Notes under the pieces: generated by a model
Databases searched by the model: none
Seen by the model: only the letters and a program-made list of their open reading frames with translations
Told to the model about the DNA's origin: nothing
Part shown: positions 17,306 to 26,967 of the stretch, piece after piece
How the letters are laid out: each line of letters begins with the position of its first letter
How positions within the stretch are numbered: the first letter of the stretch is position 1
Source of the DNA: Pirellula staleyi DSM 6068
GTDB taxonomy: Bacteria > Planctomycetota > Planctomycetia > Pirellulales > Pirellulaceae
Assembly: GCF_000025185.1 (NCBI RefSeq)
Contig: NC_013720.1
Span: 4,774,001 to 4,838,000 of the forward strand
Direction: 5' to 3'
Length of the DNA stretch: 64,000 bases
Position numbers and translations under genes: made by a program

Positions 17306-18462
17306 GGCGAGGCTCCCGAGGAAGCTGCCGCATCGGCGCTGCCAGAATTTGCGGCCGCTTCTTCTTCCGCCGCAGCGGTTGCTTCGCGCGTGGCAGCGGG
17401 AATGGCATGCGGCAAGTGCACGACCATGCGAAATTGACGCGTCGCATTGGCTGCGGCAATCAGCGATGGATTCTCTGAGTCTTCAGCCGTTTCTGGATCG
17501 ACACCGACGGTCGTCAGGACCAGTACAATTTCGACAGCCACTGGCAAGCCACCGGCAGAATCGCTATTCCATTCGGTCAGCCACTGCGAGCCATCAAAGT
17601 ACTGCACCTGCATCGACACCACTTCTTCGGCGAGCAACTTCGCGTCACTTGTCGAGACAGAGAGATCGCCGTTCATCTCGGCCCAAGTAGTGACCGCCCG
17701 ATCGAGTTCACGCCGCATGAGTCCACGCCCTTGCCCGGTGCTGCTCGGCTCGGCCTGAGAGGCACCACCCAGTGCGCTACTTGAAAGGCTGGCAGATTCC
17801 TCGCTCCGAACAAAATAAGTCACCGTCTTCACATCGCTCGGAATATCAACCACCCCCAAGTTGCTCGCGCTGTCGATGAGCGTTTGATACTGATCGACTC
17901 GTGGAAGCTTGCTCACATCGACTGAGAACTCGGTCGATGTTCCGTAGAGTCCGACAACAGGCAATGCCAGACCGGTATCTTCCGCTTCAGGATCGGTAGC
18001 GGCAGGGACCGCTTGCGGCGTAGCGCCACTCGCAGCATCTCCGGCCGAGTCACCCGAATCATCACTCCCGGTTCCTGTTCCGCCGCTGGTATTTGATCCC
18101 GAGTCGGCACCATCACCTGTGCCACTGTTGCTCGCTGAATTGGAAGCATTGGTCGCCGCTGTTTGTCCATTGGCTGCCACGAGCGCGAGCCCCGAAAGAT
18201 CGGGAGGGGAGTATTGCACGGCACTCTTCAGGTCGTCGGCCATGTGACGCAGCAGCGCGCGAGCGAGCTGCGCATCTTCCACATTGGTGCGCCGGGCGTC
18301 GAACATGCGAAAGTAGACATCAATCGCCATTCCGACCGCCGACAGCACCAGTACCGACAGTGCGAGCGCGAGAATGAGTTCGAGCAGCGTCATGGCGCGG
18401 CGAATGTTGCGCGAGCGATGGTGGCGGCTAAAGCAAAGGTGATTGTGCGAACTAAGAGCCAC
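17302..18462 (-). CDS. gspJ: GspJ-like minor pseudopilin
   Basis: About 386 residues. I place the start at the GTG at 18462, because GGAGG lies five bases upstream and it sits just inside the end of gspI (11-bp overlap), a coupled arrangement. The prepilin region is RRA/MTLLELILALALSVLVL: the residue before the cut is Ala, not the usual Gly, and Glu5 is present. A Ser/Gly/Asn/Thr-rich insert (about residues 85-145) and an Ala/Glu-rich C-terminus are planctomycete embellishments. The downstream part (AEEVVSMQVQYFDGSQWLTE) is typical of GspJ. A longer frame upstream would be read through the gspI coding region and is unlikely. Confidence 0.8.
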   Translation of the reverse strand: MALSSHNHLCFSRHHRSRNIRRAMTLLELILALALSVLVLSAVGMAIDVYFRMFDARRTNVEDAQLARALLRHMADDLKSAVQYSPPDLSGLALVAANGQTAATNASNSASNSGTGDGADSGSNTSGGTGTGSDDSGDSAGDAASGATPQAVPAATDPEAEDTGLALPVVGLYGTSTEFSVDVSKLPRVDQYQTLIDSASNLGVVDIPSDVKTVTYFVRSEESASLSSSALGGASQAEPSSTGQGRGLMRRELDRAVTTWAEMNGDLSVSTSDAKLLAEEVVSMQVQYFDGSQWLTEWNSDSAGGLPVAVEIVLVLTTVGVDPETAEDSENPSLIAAANATRQFRMVVHLPHAIPAATREATAAAEEEAAANSGSADAAASSGASP

Positions 18463-19090
18463 GGCGACCTCCGCCGCCCGGAGGCGTTGAGAAATCGGGG
18501 ACCTGAGGAAGCGATGGTGTTCCGCCCCCGCCAGTATTGTTTCCGCCAGCACCGTTGCCGGTTCCACCTCCAGAACTGTTTCCTCCACCAGTGCCACCTG
18601 TTCCGCCTGTACCACTGTCACCCGTGTCGTCAGTGCCATCGCTTCCTGCCGAGGCACTTTGGCCCGACTGCGAAGCCGCGAGTGCAGCAGCTTCTTCCGC
18701 TGCGGCTTCAGCCGACTCTTGCACTGTGGGGTCGATCATCCAGCGCGACAGTGCAAACCTCACCGGTCGTCCAGCAGCGTCGGCACTTTGCTCGACTGTC
18801 ACCGTTACGGCGAGCAATCCCTCCTGCTCAGCCGCTGCAACTTCGACGCTGTAGAGCCATTCCCCCGAATCATCTATCGGCGAGGCGCTCACCGCTTCCG
18901 AGGGTTCGATGCCACTCGTTACTTCCGCCATCTTGGTTTCACACAAGATCTCGGCGGTGGTCAGATCACGTGCCCGTGCAGCTGATCGCGAACCGAGCCG
19001 AAGCAGCTCCCCCAGGACAGCCAGTGATCCACCGAGGATTGCAATCGCCAGCATCACCTCCAGCAGCGAGAGTGCTCGGCGGCTGTTCAT
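18452..19090 (-). CDS. gspI: GspI-like minor pseudopilin
   Basis: 212 residues from the ATG at 19090. A very short leader MNSRRA precedes the LSLLEVMLAIAILGG helix with Glu at position +5, the substrate of prepilin peptidase; again Ala stands at -1. The helical N-terminus is followed by LTTAEILCETKMAEV, typical of GspI. The last ~60 residues are an almost pure Gly/Thr/Asn/Ser tail. It forms part of the pseudopilus tip complex with GspJ and GspK, and its end overlaps the gspJ start. Confidence 0.82.
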   Translation of the reverse strand: MNSRRALSLLEVMLAIAILGGSLAVLGELLRLGSRSAARARDLTTAEILCETKMAEVTSGIEPSEAVSASPIDDSGEWLYSVEVAAAEQEGLLAVTVTVEQSADAAGRPVRFALSRWMIDPTVQESAEAAAEEAAALAASQSGQSASAGSDGTDDTGDSGTGGTGGTGGGNSSGGGTGNGAGGNNTGGGGTPSLPQVPDFSTPPGGGGRRGS

Positions 19091-19258
19091 AACCCAACGA
19101 GTGCGGCGCTTTGTTGCGTGGCTTGCCACGCGATTAGCGTGCCGATGGTGGTGGAAGATGAGTGGCATGATGACAACTGACTGCATTCGCTGCTTTAGAA
19201 TTCAATGTTCGATAAAATATTCTCGGCGATGTTATCCCCAGCGTTTTCTAGGGAAGAG

Positions 19259-19945
19259 CTACGGCATCAAATTCTCGACTTCACCGATATCGCTCACCAT
19301 GCTCGAACCGGTTAAGCCACGCAGCGATACTCGCATTCCCACGTTGCGTTCACCGGTCAGGATCACAAACGCATCGCTCGAACTCCCATCGGGATAGAAC
19401 AAAATCGGACGCGACCAATCGCTACGTCCAAATCCCGAAGTCTCCGCTTCCACAAGAGCCGAGCGGCCTTCGAGCACGGCATCGCCCCCTGCAAAAATAA
19501 CGCCATCGGGAAGAAGCGCGCCCCCAGCAGGAACCTCGGGCGAACTTTGTGCGGCGCCGCTGGTTAAAAACTGCGACTGAGCCATCTCTGCCTGGTTGCT
19601 TTCGATCGACTCATCGCCACTTGCCCAGGGAAGCACCTGATAACCGGAGCCCCCGAGTTGGTAGCGGAACATTTGAATCTGTCCCGAGCGCATCGCGCGG
19701 ACATGGGCGCGGGTAAACTCCGCGCGAACCTTGTCGGCCCCAGTACGGAGACGCTGATCCTTGAGAGCATTCAGCAGCGCCGGAGAAGCGATGGCGGCGA
19801 CTACAATCAAGATTGCCATCACCAGCAGGATTTCAACGAGCGTGAAACCAGTCCGCAACCCAGAGCTTCTCGGTTTTCGTACGCTCCTCGCGCGACGAAG
19901 CTGCGCCGCTTGCAGGAAAATCGCACTCCAACCGAGAAAGCACAT
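19259..19945 (-). CDS. gspH: GspH-like pseudopilin
   Basis: 228 residues. A basic leader of about 33 residues ends in RTG and is followed by FTLVEILLVMAILIVVAAIA, the classical prepilin site with Glu5. The C-terminal part (RLRTGADKVRAEFTRAHVRA, then a beta-rich region) matches GspH. It is located between gspG and gspI in the expected order. The leader is longer than usual, so the true start may lie further in; no strong ribosome-binding site decides it. Confidence 0.82.
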   Translation of the reverse strand: MCFLGWSAIFLQAAQLRRARSVRKPRSSGLRTGFTLVEILLVMAILIVVAAIASPALLNALKDQRLRTGADKVRAEFTRAHVRAMRSGQIQMFRYQLGGSGYQVLPWASGDESIESNQAEMAQSQFLTSGAAQSSPEVPAGGALLPDGVIFAGGDAVLEGRSALVEAETSGFGRSDWSRPILFYPDGSSSDAFVILTGERNVGMRVSLRGLTGSSMVSDIGEVENLMP

Positions 19946-19978
19946 CGGGGATGATCTCCGTCGTTCCGCGCGATCCGC

Positions 19979-20407
19979 TTACGGATCGAGCATTACATCG
20001 TCGTCGGAACCACTATTGCCATCGGGACCACTCGACCAAATGCGATAGGTGTTGGCCGTCAGCTGTTCGTAGTTGTAAGGGTTGCTCCAAGGATCGAGAG
20101 GAATCTCTTTCTCGAGATAAGGCCCCGCCCATTTCGCAGGGTTCTTCAGGTCAGCAGGAGCATTCTTGAGCGCTTCAAAACCTTGCTGCGTTGTCGGAGC
20201 AGTGCCGATGTTTAGCGTGTAGGCATCGATTGCCGTCGAAAGGGCCTTGATTTGGTTCTTGGCACCATCGCGATTTGCGTTCTGCTGAATCCGAACGAAC
20301 GACACCGTTACGAGCGATCCCAGAATCACCAGGATGGCCATCACGAGGAGCACTTCCATCAGTGTAAAGCCAGCACGTTTACGACGGCGGTTCAAACGGT
20401 TGTACAT
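19979..20407 (-). CDS. gspG: GspG, major pseudopilin
   Basis: Main subunit of the pseudopilus, 142 residues. A 13-residue basic leader ends at RAG and is followed by FTLMEVLLVMAILVILGSL with Glu5. The C-terminus has the GspG pattern (DPWSNPYNYE, then SSGPDGNSGSDDD), the loop that binds calcium in studied homologues. The ATG at 20407 has AGAAGGA upstream and gives the expected leader; an in-frame ATG at 20461 would give an improbable one. It is the most strongly conserved pseudopilin here. Confidence 0.93.
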   Translation of the reverse strand: MYNRLNRRRKRAGFTLMEVLLVMAILVILGSLVTVSFVRIQQNANRDGAKNQIKALSTAIDAYTLNIGTAPTTQQGFEALKNAPADLKNPAKWAGPYLEKEIPLDPWSNPYNYEQLTANTYRIWSSGPDGNSGSDDDVMLDP

Positions 20408-20483
20408 CGATACGATCCTTCTGTTGAGAGTAACTGAATGTTGTGTTTTGTTGTGCTTCACTAGCGAAACATGACAGGGACGA

Positions 20484-21686
20484 TTAGAGCGAACTGCTCA
20501 TCGTGATCACCGGCACCAGCAGAGCGATCACGACAATCAAAATGATGAAAGCCAGGATCAGCAGCATCACCGGTTCGAGCAGTCGGACGAGCAAATCGAG
20601 CTGACGTGCTGTTCGTCGCTCGAGGCTGTCGGCAAGTTCAACGAGGACACGGTCGAGTGTGTTCGACTCTTCCGCGACCGAAATCATTTCCACCACCATC
20701 TTCGGAAAATGCCCGCTCGATGCCAAGGGTGCCGCGAGGGACTGTCCCGCCGAGATATTTTCAGAAGCGTCGGCGATGGCTTTCGAAAGGATGCGATTAC
20801 CGGCTGCTTCGCGGCTGATCTCGAGTGCCTTAAGGATCGGCACACCGTTGTGCAGCAGCGTTCCGAGCACACGGCAAAAACGGGCCACGGCGAAAGCCAA
20901 AAAAATGCTTCCCGCCATCGGGATGCGAATCTTCACGAGGTCGGCGAGTCGGCGTCCTTCCTCGGTCTGCAGCTTCATATAAAGCCAGACACCGATGGCA
21001 GCGAGCACGGCCACAATCACGAGGCCATAGTTGCGCAGTGTATCGCTTAGTTTCAGCAGCCAGTCGGTGAGCATCGGGAGCTGATTGTTGGCCTTGAGCC
21101 GCTCGAACATCGTGGCAAACTTCGGCACGAAGAAAACAATCAGTACGGTCACCACGGTCGTTCCCACACTCGCCAAAATTAGTGGGTAAGCAACGGCAGA
21201 AATCGTCCGACCTTTGAGTTCCTCTTGCGTCTCGGTGAACGATGCCACACGTTCGAGTGCATCTTCCAAAAAGCCACCTTCGCTACCGGCGCGAACCATG
21301 TTGATGGCCATATCGCTGAAGGCACGCGGAAAACGTGCCATCACATCACCCATGGGGGTACCATCTTCGACTTTGCGATAGAGCTCATCAAGAATCTCTT
21401 TAAGATTCGGATTGCTCGTTTGATCGCGAAGCACAGAAATGGAGCGGAGCAGGGGAACACCCGAGCGGAGCAGGGCGGCGAGCTGACTATACATCGTCGC
21501 CATCACCTGTCCCTTCACGCGAAGTGAAGAACCGGGCGCTGCGGCAGCTTTACCCGACTTCACTTCAATCGGAAAGAGATCACGCCCCGAGAGGAGTCCA
21601 ATCACTTCACGCTCGGTGTTCGCCGTCAGCGTTCCGGTGACCTTCTGTCCTTTTTGGTCGCGAGCGATGTAGGCAAAGTCGGGCAT
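20484..21686 (-). CDS. gspF: GspF, inner-membrane platform protein
   Basis: 400 residues, the usual length. The N-terminus (MPDFAYIARDQKGQKVTGTL) and the two repeated GspF cytoplasmic domains (MYSQLAALLRSGVPLLRSI and VARFCRVLGTLLHNGVPILK) are plain. Three hydrophobic membrane segments are present, including LILAFIILIVVIALLVPVI near the C-terminus. GspF anchors the ATPase and drives pseudopilus assembly. It lies between gspE and gspG with short gaps. Confidence 0.94.
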   Translation of the reverse strand: MPDFAYIARDQKGQKVTGTLTANTEREVIGLLSGRDLFPIEVKSGKAAAAPGSSLRVKGQVMATMYSQLAALLRSGVPLLRSISVLRDQTSNPNLKEILDELYRKVEDGTPMGDVMARFPRAFSDMAINMVRAGSEGGFLEDALERVASFTETQEELKGRTISAVAYPLILASVGTTVVTVLIVFFVPKFATMFERLKANNQLPMLTDWLLKLSDTLRNYGLVIVAVLAAIGVWLYMKLQTEEGRRLADLVKIRIPMAGSIFLAFAVARFCRVLGTLLHNGVPILKALEISREAAGNRILSKAIADASENISAGQSLAAPLASSGHFPKMVVEMISVAEESNTLDRVLVELADSLERRTARQLDLLVRLLEPVMLLILAFIILIVVIALLVPVITMSSSL

Positions 21687-21817
21687 GACAGATTGAGAAC
21701 GTCTAAAGCGAGAGAAACCAAGGCAAAAGGACGGCTACTGAGTGAATGCTTGATGGTGAGGAAAGGGAGATAAGCTCAAGACCGCTAGGATCTACGTGGA
21801 ATCAGTGACAAAACTTA

Positions 21818-23539
21818 CTAGCCCCGGTTAATGAGCATCGTGTGATCGGCCTTGGCAGCGCGAGTCACTTCTTCCACGCTCGTTCCGCCGACCAACACTT
21901 TTTTCCATCCATCCTGACGCAGCGATCGCATTCCTTCTTTACTGGCAGCCTGCATGATTTTCCAGCTGCTGGCGCGGTCGCAGGCCAGTTGGCGAATCTC
22001 GTTCGTGGTGACGAGCAGTTCATAAATGCCCATACGCCCGCGATAGCCCGTGTTGCGACATTCGCGACATCCCACACCTTTGAAGAGGGGACGACTTTGC
22101 AAATCTTCCCAAGGGAAATCGCTCGGAACATCGTCGCGAACTGCGTCGTACGGCTGTTTGCAATGCTTGCAGAGTCGACGGACAAGACGCTGAGCCATCA
22201 CTGCTTCTACGGTGCTGGCCACCAAGAACGGCTCGACTCCCATATCGGTGAGTCGAGTGTAGGCGCTCGCGGCGTCGTTGGTGTGGAGCGTACTGAACAC
22301 CATGTGACCGGTGAGCGACGCTTGAATCGCATTTTCTGCAGTTTCCAGATCGCGAATTTCGCCGACGAGCACCACGTCAGGATCGTGACGCAAAATGCTG
22401 CGGAGCGAAGCAGCAAACGTCAAACCGATCTTGTGATGCACTTGAATTTGATTGATCCCTTCGAGCTGATATTCCACCGGATCTTCGGTGGTAATGATCT
22501 TCACGTCGGGCGTATTGATCTCGATGAGCGAGCTGTAAAGTGTCGTCGTTTTGCCGCTACCGGTCGGACCTGTGACCAGCACAATCCCGTGGGGCAGATC
22601 GATGAGTTCGCGATACACCTTGTAGGTGTCCGGCTCCATGCCGATCTTTTGCAGATCGAATACCATCGAGCCTTTATCGAGAATACGCATCACCAAACCT
22701 TCGCCGTGAATCATCGGGATGACCGAAACACGGACGTCGATTTCGCGACCTTTCACCTTCAGCTTCATGCGTCCATCTTGCGGCAGTCGCTTCTCCGCAA
22801 TGTTCAGACGCGACATGATTTTGAGGCGGCTGACAATCGCCGCTTCGAACCGATGAATCTCGGGCGGAATCGGCTGCGACTGCAGCATGCCGTCGACGCG
22901 GTAGCGAATCGCCAGCCCCGAAGGCTGCGACTCGATATGCACGTCGCTCGCGCGAAGTTCGATCGCCTCGAGCAAAATTTCGTTCACCAGCCGAACCACC
23001 GAGGCTTCCTGGGCCATTTCGGAAAGTTCGCTGCCGTCGGTTTCGATATCACCGACGAGTTCCAGCGCTGCCTCTTCTTGTGCTTGCGCGACCAGCCCTT
23101 CCACCGTTTCGCTACCGACACCGAGATGCCGCTTAATCAGCTTGGCAATTTCGGCTCGGGCGGCGAGGACTGGCATCACCGCAAGTCCGGTCGCGGCAGA
23201 GACTTCGTCGAGCGGATAGAGGTCAAAGGGATTGCTCGTCGCAACCACCAATTGGCCATCGGTTTTGCTGATCGGAAAGAGCGACTGACGGTGGATCAGC
23301 CGATGCGGGAAGATTTTTAGGAGCGATAGATCGATCTCGGCTTCGGTAAGATCGACGTACTCAATCCCCACTTCATCCCCAAGAGCGCGCAGCGCAGCTT
23401 CTTCACTCACAAACCCAAGCTGAATAGCAGCTTCAATTTGCCGGGCGCCATCGCCGTGGCCGTTAGCCTGGCCACGTGCCTGGTCGAGTTGGCGCTTGTC
23501 GATCAATCCGCGCCGAAGAAGGATTTCGCAGGCTTCCAT
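21818..23539 (-). CDS. gspE: GspE, secretion ATPase
   Basis: Cytoplasmic hexameric ATPase powering pseudopilus assembly, 573 residues. An N-terminal MshEN-type domain (~1-150) contacts the platform. Walker A GPTGSGKTTT lies near residue 322; the Walker B region LRHDPDVVLVGEIRD near 383; a His box follows (GHMVFSTLHTND). A zinc site is formed by CKHC (~455) and CREC (~486), as in PilB/GspE. It is first in the operon. Confidence 0.95.
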   Translation of the reverse strand: MEACEILLRRGLIDKRQLDQARGQANGHGDGARQIEAAIQLGFVSEEAALRALGDEVGIEYVDLTEAEIDLSLLKIFPHRLIHRQSLFPISKTDGQLVVATSNPFDLYPLDEVSAATGLAVMPVLAARAEIAKLIKRHLGVGSETVEGLVAQAQEEAALELVGDIETDGSELSEMAQEASVVRLVNEILLEAIELRASDVHIESQPSGLAIRYRVDGMLQSQPIPPEIHRFEAAIVSRLKIMSRLNIAEKRLPQDGRMKLKVKGREIDVRVSVIPMIHGEGLVMRILDKGSMVFDLQKIGMEPDTYKVYRELIDLPHGIVLVTGPTGSGKTTTLYSSLIEINTPDVKIITTEDPVEYQLEGINQIQVHHKIGLTFAASLRSILRHDPDVVLVGEIRDLETAENAIQASLTGHMVFSTLHTNDAASAYTRLTDMGVEPFLVASTVEAVMAQRLVRRLCKHCKQPYDAVRDDVPSDFPWEDLQSRPLFKGVGCRECRNTGYRGRMGIYELLVTTNEIRQLACDRASSWKIMQAASKEGMRSLRQDGWKKVLVGGTSVEEVTRAAKADHTMLINRG

Positions 23540-23607
23540 TCGTTACCAAGCTAGGGAGAGTAAGGGGGGAGAAACTGCGGATACGCAAGATTCATTTCTG
23601 TCAAAAT

Positions 23608-23639
23608 GAGAGCCGGAAACCCTAGGGGCTCCCGGCCTC
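23608..23639 (-). terminator. Hairpin downstream of the LTXXQ-like gene
   Basis: AGCCGG...CCCGGCCT with an inner CCC/GGG pairing forms a hairpin between the gspE start and the end of the 23807 gene. On the minus strand it is followed by TCATTTT, on the plus strand by GTGTTTTTTG. It probably ends transcription of the gene at 23807-24586 before the secretion operon. Confidence 0.5.
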
Positions 23640-23806
23640 GTGTTTTTTGCCCGCTAAGGCAACCAATGTCGGCGACCAGGGTGGAACTAACACGGGGTTA
23701 GCTCCACTCTAATCAGAAGTACCTCGGCGACGAGTCGTTGGTTTCTCAGAAACGGTAAACTATTTTCTGGTAAACAGTTCCGTCGCCTCAAAGGGACTTT
23801 TTGGAA

Positions 23807-24586
23807 CTAGTCACCACTGGCTGGACGTTCAGGACCACGCTGAGTTCCACCAGCAGCGCCAGGACCACGACCGCCAGCAGCGCCGCCAGGACCACGGCCA
23901 CCAGGACCACGACCTTGGCTGAACTCGATGGGGCTTCCCATCATCGTCTTGTACTTTTCGCGTTGTTCTGGAGTCAGAACTTCCAGCACCTTCTCGCGGG
24001 CATCGGTCCGGAGACGTTCGATTTCCTTGAGGAGTTCGGCTTGGACTTCTTGCTCTACTGCGCGGAGCTTTTCTTTCTGCTCGTCGGTGATGCCAAGTTC
24101 TTCAGCCAGCGTGCCACTCGTCAGAGCTTGCGAAGTACCTTGACCACGCATGCGGGCTTGGTTCTGAATCTGCTTCAGACGTTCCTTCTGGTGTGGCAGG
24201 AGAACTTCATCCACTTCCTTCTGAATTGGAGCCACAGCTTCTTCCACTTTGGTGCGGAACGAGTCGAACTGAGCACGACGCTCGTCTTCCGACAGGTCGC
24301 GCATGTTGCGGAAATCAGGGGCGTTATTGCGGAAGAAGTCACCCATCACTTCACGCATACGACCTTGGATTTCGGTCAGCTTTTCAACTTGCTCGTCGAC
24401 CAGTTCCAGGTCCTTGCGAACGTTTTCATCGCGGAGCAGATCGAGTCCGCCGCCACCGCCGCCCCCAAAGCCACCACCAAAACCGCCGCCAGGGCCTCCG
24501 AAACCGCCACCTGGTTGAGCAAAGGCAGCTGACGCACTAGCAGCCACAATGACTGCTACGGCAAGCGAGAGGAAAAACCGCTTCAT
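23807..24586 (-). CDS. Exported Gly-rich, coiled-coil protein (Spy/LTXXQ-like)
   Basis: 259 residues from the ATG at 24586, which has AAGGAG nine bases upstream. A clear signal peptide (MKRFFLSLAVAVIVAASASA, cut after AFA) is followed by a Gly/Phe repeat region, then a long helical part (residues ~55-215) with two LTEIQGRM/LGITDEQKEKL-type motifs like those of Spy/CpxP-family periplasmic chaperones (LTPEQREKYKTMM). The C-terminus is again a Gly/Arg/Pro-rich tail. It may bind metal or misfolded proteins, but no function is established. It stands alone with its own terminator. Confidence 0.6.
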   Translation of the reverse strand: MKRFFLSLAVAVIVAASASAAFAQPGGGFGGPGGGFGGGFGGGGGGGLDLLRDENVRKDLELVDEQVEKLTEIQGRMREVMGDFFRNNAPDFRNMRDLSEDERRAQFDSFRTKVEEAVAPIQKEVDEVLLPHQKERLKQIQNQARMRGQGTSQALTSGTLAEELGITDEQKEKLRAVEQEVQAELLKEIERLRTDAREKVLEVLTPEQREKYKTMMGSPIEFSQGRGPGGRGPGGAAGGRGPGAAGGTQRGPERPASGD

Positions 24587-25092
24587 ACCGAAACTCCTTC
24601 GAGAAGATAGATCCGGCACGACGCCGGGAGTAGTTTGCTTGTGGGGATGCAGGAAGCCGAGCGCATCGACCTGCCAGATGCGGGACGAAGGGCGACTTCG
24701 CGAGGACTGGAGGATGCCTATCGCTCCAAGACTTCGAGTCAGGCAAGCTCGCAACGAGCGCCGCGAGCGACTTGACTACTGGCATCTAACCCGACCGGCT
24801 GTGGGAGGTTTCGCCGCACTGTCCCGCATTTTTCAGAATTTCGACGAGAAACCAAGTTTTTTATCCGAGAAGACTTGGCTTACCCCCTCCAAGAAACGTT
24901 TTTAAGCACCACTCCAGCTGATCACTAGCCTCCCAAACCGATACAACTAGGGACATTAGGCCTTCACAAAAGCCGATTAGACACCAGCAAAGGCAATCTA
25001 AATGCCGCTAAGAGCCAGCGGTGAGTACTACCAGGAAACAGCCCGCTGAGCTGGTCGTTGGTGGAACTGCCATACCTCATGCTCCTACCTAA
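24587..25092. other. Non-coding gap, 506 bp
   Basis: Lies between the start of the Spy-like gene and the end of the glycosyltransferase gene. It should hold the promoter of the former and the terminator of the latter. I see no open reading frame with family similarity, no tRNA-like fold and no strong hairpin with a T-run. Confidence 0.5.
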
Positions 25093-26967
25093 TTAATAGC
25101 GAAACGTCTCGGGAGGCTGCTTGGCCATGATCCGCTCGACATGGGCCGTGACCTCAGCCGGAGCTTCCGTCTCTTGGCGACGCCGCCCAATAGCAAACAG
25201 CCGATCGTTTTTCAGGAAGAGCGGACGTTCGGCGAGCACCACCACATCTGCTGGCAACCGCCCCTGCAGATCTTGCATCCCAGCGCGGTTCGTAATGAGA
25301 TAGGCACCTGCGGACTTCTCGAGGTGCTCAATCACTCGCGCGGCTGTCTCGGCCTCCGACTTTTTCGACTTCGCAGCGGGGGAATACTCTCGAACAGGCA
25401 TCCCGGCATAGAACACCCAGCTCGGTTCGAGCGTGCGGTAGGAAGCCAACTCCGGATGCTCGTGCTGTGCAAAGATCGCCGCCAAGATTTCGTGCGAACG
25501 CTGATGCTCATCGGCACGCTGCGCTCCCAGCGCAAAAATCGACATCACAATCAAAGCCGAGCCGCCAGCAAACCACGTCGCAGCCACCAGTCGCTGGCGC
25601 TGATAAGCCCAAACCGTTCCACCCGCGGCTGTCAGGATCGGTAGCAGCCCCAAAATACCGAGCCACTCTTCGCCGGGCAGATGCTCCTCAGCAATGGCTG
25701 GCACCGCCGCACCAAGCACGATTCCCACCACCACCAGCACACCCGCCGCAATGGCTGGCCAGAACTTGGCGATCAGCAGATCGTTACGAACCCAGCGATC
25801 GACCACATAGCCCACCAGCAGCGCGGCCCCGGGATAGCAGGGGGTGATGTAGCTTGGCAATTTCGTCTTCGCGATTGTGAACAAACCAATAAACACTCCC
25901 ACCCAAGCGATGGCGAAAACCAGCGAGCGCGACTGACCATCGCGATGCCTAAGTCTTGCCGAGACCTCCATCACCAGAGGAATCGCAATCACCGACCAGG
26001 GGAACATGCCGACCAGAATTGCTGCTGGATAAAACAGCACGTTGCCGCGATGTCCTTCCATGGCATTGGTTGCCCGCGACAAATTGTGATCGTAGAAGAA
26101 GCCCGTCAAAAACTCACCATCGGTGGCAATCCCTACGGCGACATACCAAGGCATAGCGATGGCCAGCGACACACACAGTGCCATCACTGGATTCATGTAC
26201 CAGCAGGTCCTAAGGAAGTGAACCGGATGAAACACAGCCCACACTTGAGCAGGAAATCGCTTCCACCACACAAGGTGCGAAACGTCGAGTGGCGGTAAGG
26301 TTTCGATGAGCAGGAACATCCCGATGCAGGCAGTGGGAATGATCAGCCCAATCGGCCCTTTCGCGAGCATGGCAAAACCCATAGCGCCGTACATCAGCAC
26401 CGCGGTCAGCAAATCGGGAAACAAAGAATGACGTCCCGTCGCAGGCTGTTCGGTTGCAACAGGAAAGGTTCGCAGCACATAAATAGCCAGCGACAAAGTG
26501 CTCCAAAAAATCAGCGTGGCATCGGGAGTGCAAGCGCGCCCCGCCATGACAAACAGAAGTGAACTACCGATAGCACAGCCAGCCCAGAGTCCCGCTGTTG
26601 CACCGAAGAGCCGCCGCCCCATAAGCCAAGTGAGGACCGCCGTTAAAATGGCATAGACCGCCGAAGGCAAGCGGGCCGAGAACTCGCTCACACCGAGGAG
26701 CGAATACGAAATCATGATGCTCCAGTACTGGAGCACCGGCTTATGGGTTCGCAGTTCAGCGTTGAAGGTCGGCACAATCCAGTCGCCACGCCCCAGCATC
26801 TCGAAGGCGCAATTGGCGTTGCGTGGCTCATCGCGATCCCACAACCGCGGCCCACCGAGGTTCGTGAGCATCACCACGCAACTCACCGCGAGCACCGTGG
26901 CCAAATGACGAAGCCATTGCGACTTCAGCCACGATTCCTTGCTCGTCAGGTTTTGATCCATGCTCAT
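25093..26967 (-). CDS. Glycosyltransferase family 39/ArnT-like membrane protein
   Basis: A polytopic inner-membrane enzyme of 624 residues that should transfer a sugar from a lipid-linked donor to an envelope acceptor. The start at 26967 is fixed by AAGGAGG five bases upstream. The first periplasmic loop has the catalytic acid motif in LWDRDEPRNANCAFEMLGRG followed by THKPVLQYW, as in PMT/ArnT enzymes. About 11 hydrophobic segments follow, then a soluble C-terminal domain of ~150 residues. The acceptor (lipid A, protein or polysaccharide) cannot be told. It is divergent from the large dehydrogenase gene. Confidence 0.82.
   Translation of the reverse strand: MSMDQNLTSKESWLKSQWLRHLATVLAVSCVVMLTNLGGPRLWDRDEPRNANCAFEMLGRGDWIVPTFNAELRTHKPVLQYWSIMISYSLLGVSEFSARLPSAVYAILTAVLTWLMGRRLFGATAGLWAGCAIGSSLLFVMAGRACTPDATLIFWSTLSLAIYVLRTFPVATEQPATGRHSLFPDLLTAVLMYGAMGFAMLAKGPIGLIIPTACIGMFLLIETLPPLDVSHLVWWKRFPAQVWAVFHPVHFLRTCWYMNPVMALCVSLAIAMPWYVAVGIATDGEFLTGFFYDHNLSRATNAMEGHRGNVLFYPAAILVGMFPWSVIAIPLVMEVSARLRHRDGQSRSLVFAIAWVGVFIGLFTIAKTKLPSYITPCYPGAALLVGYVVDRWVRNDLLIAKFWPAIAAGVLVVVGIVLGAAVPAIAEEHLPGEEWLGILGLLPILTAAGGTVWAYQRQRLVAATWFAGGSALIVMSIFALGAQRADEHQRSHEILAAIFAQHEHPELASYRTLEPSWVFYAGMPVREYSPAAKSKKSEAETAARVIEHLEKSAGAYLITNRAGMQDLQGRLPADVVVLAERPLFLKNDRLFAIGRRRQETEAPAEVTAHVERIMAKQPPETFRY

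Noticed and set aside
21842-23320. Open frame of ~492 codons on the plus strand over gspE
   Set aside because: Shadow of the ATPase gene; no family similarity.
24587-25092. Small RNA or tRNA gene
   Set aside because: No cloverleaf, no strong promoter-hairpin-T-run combination could be found by eye.
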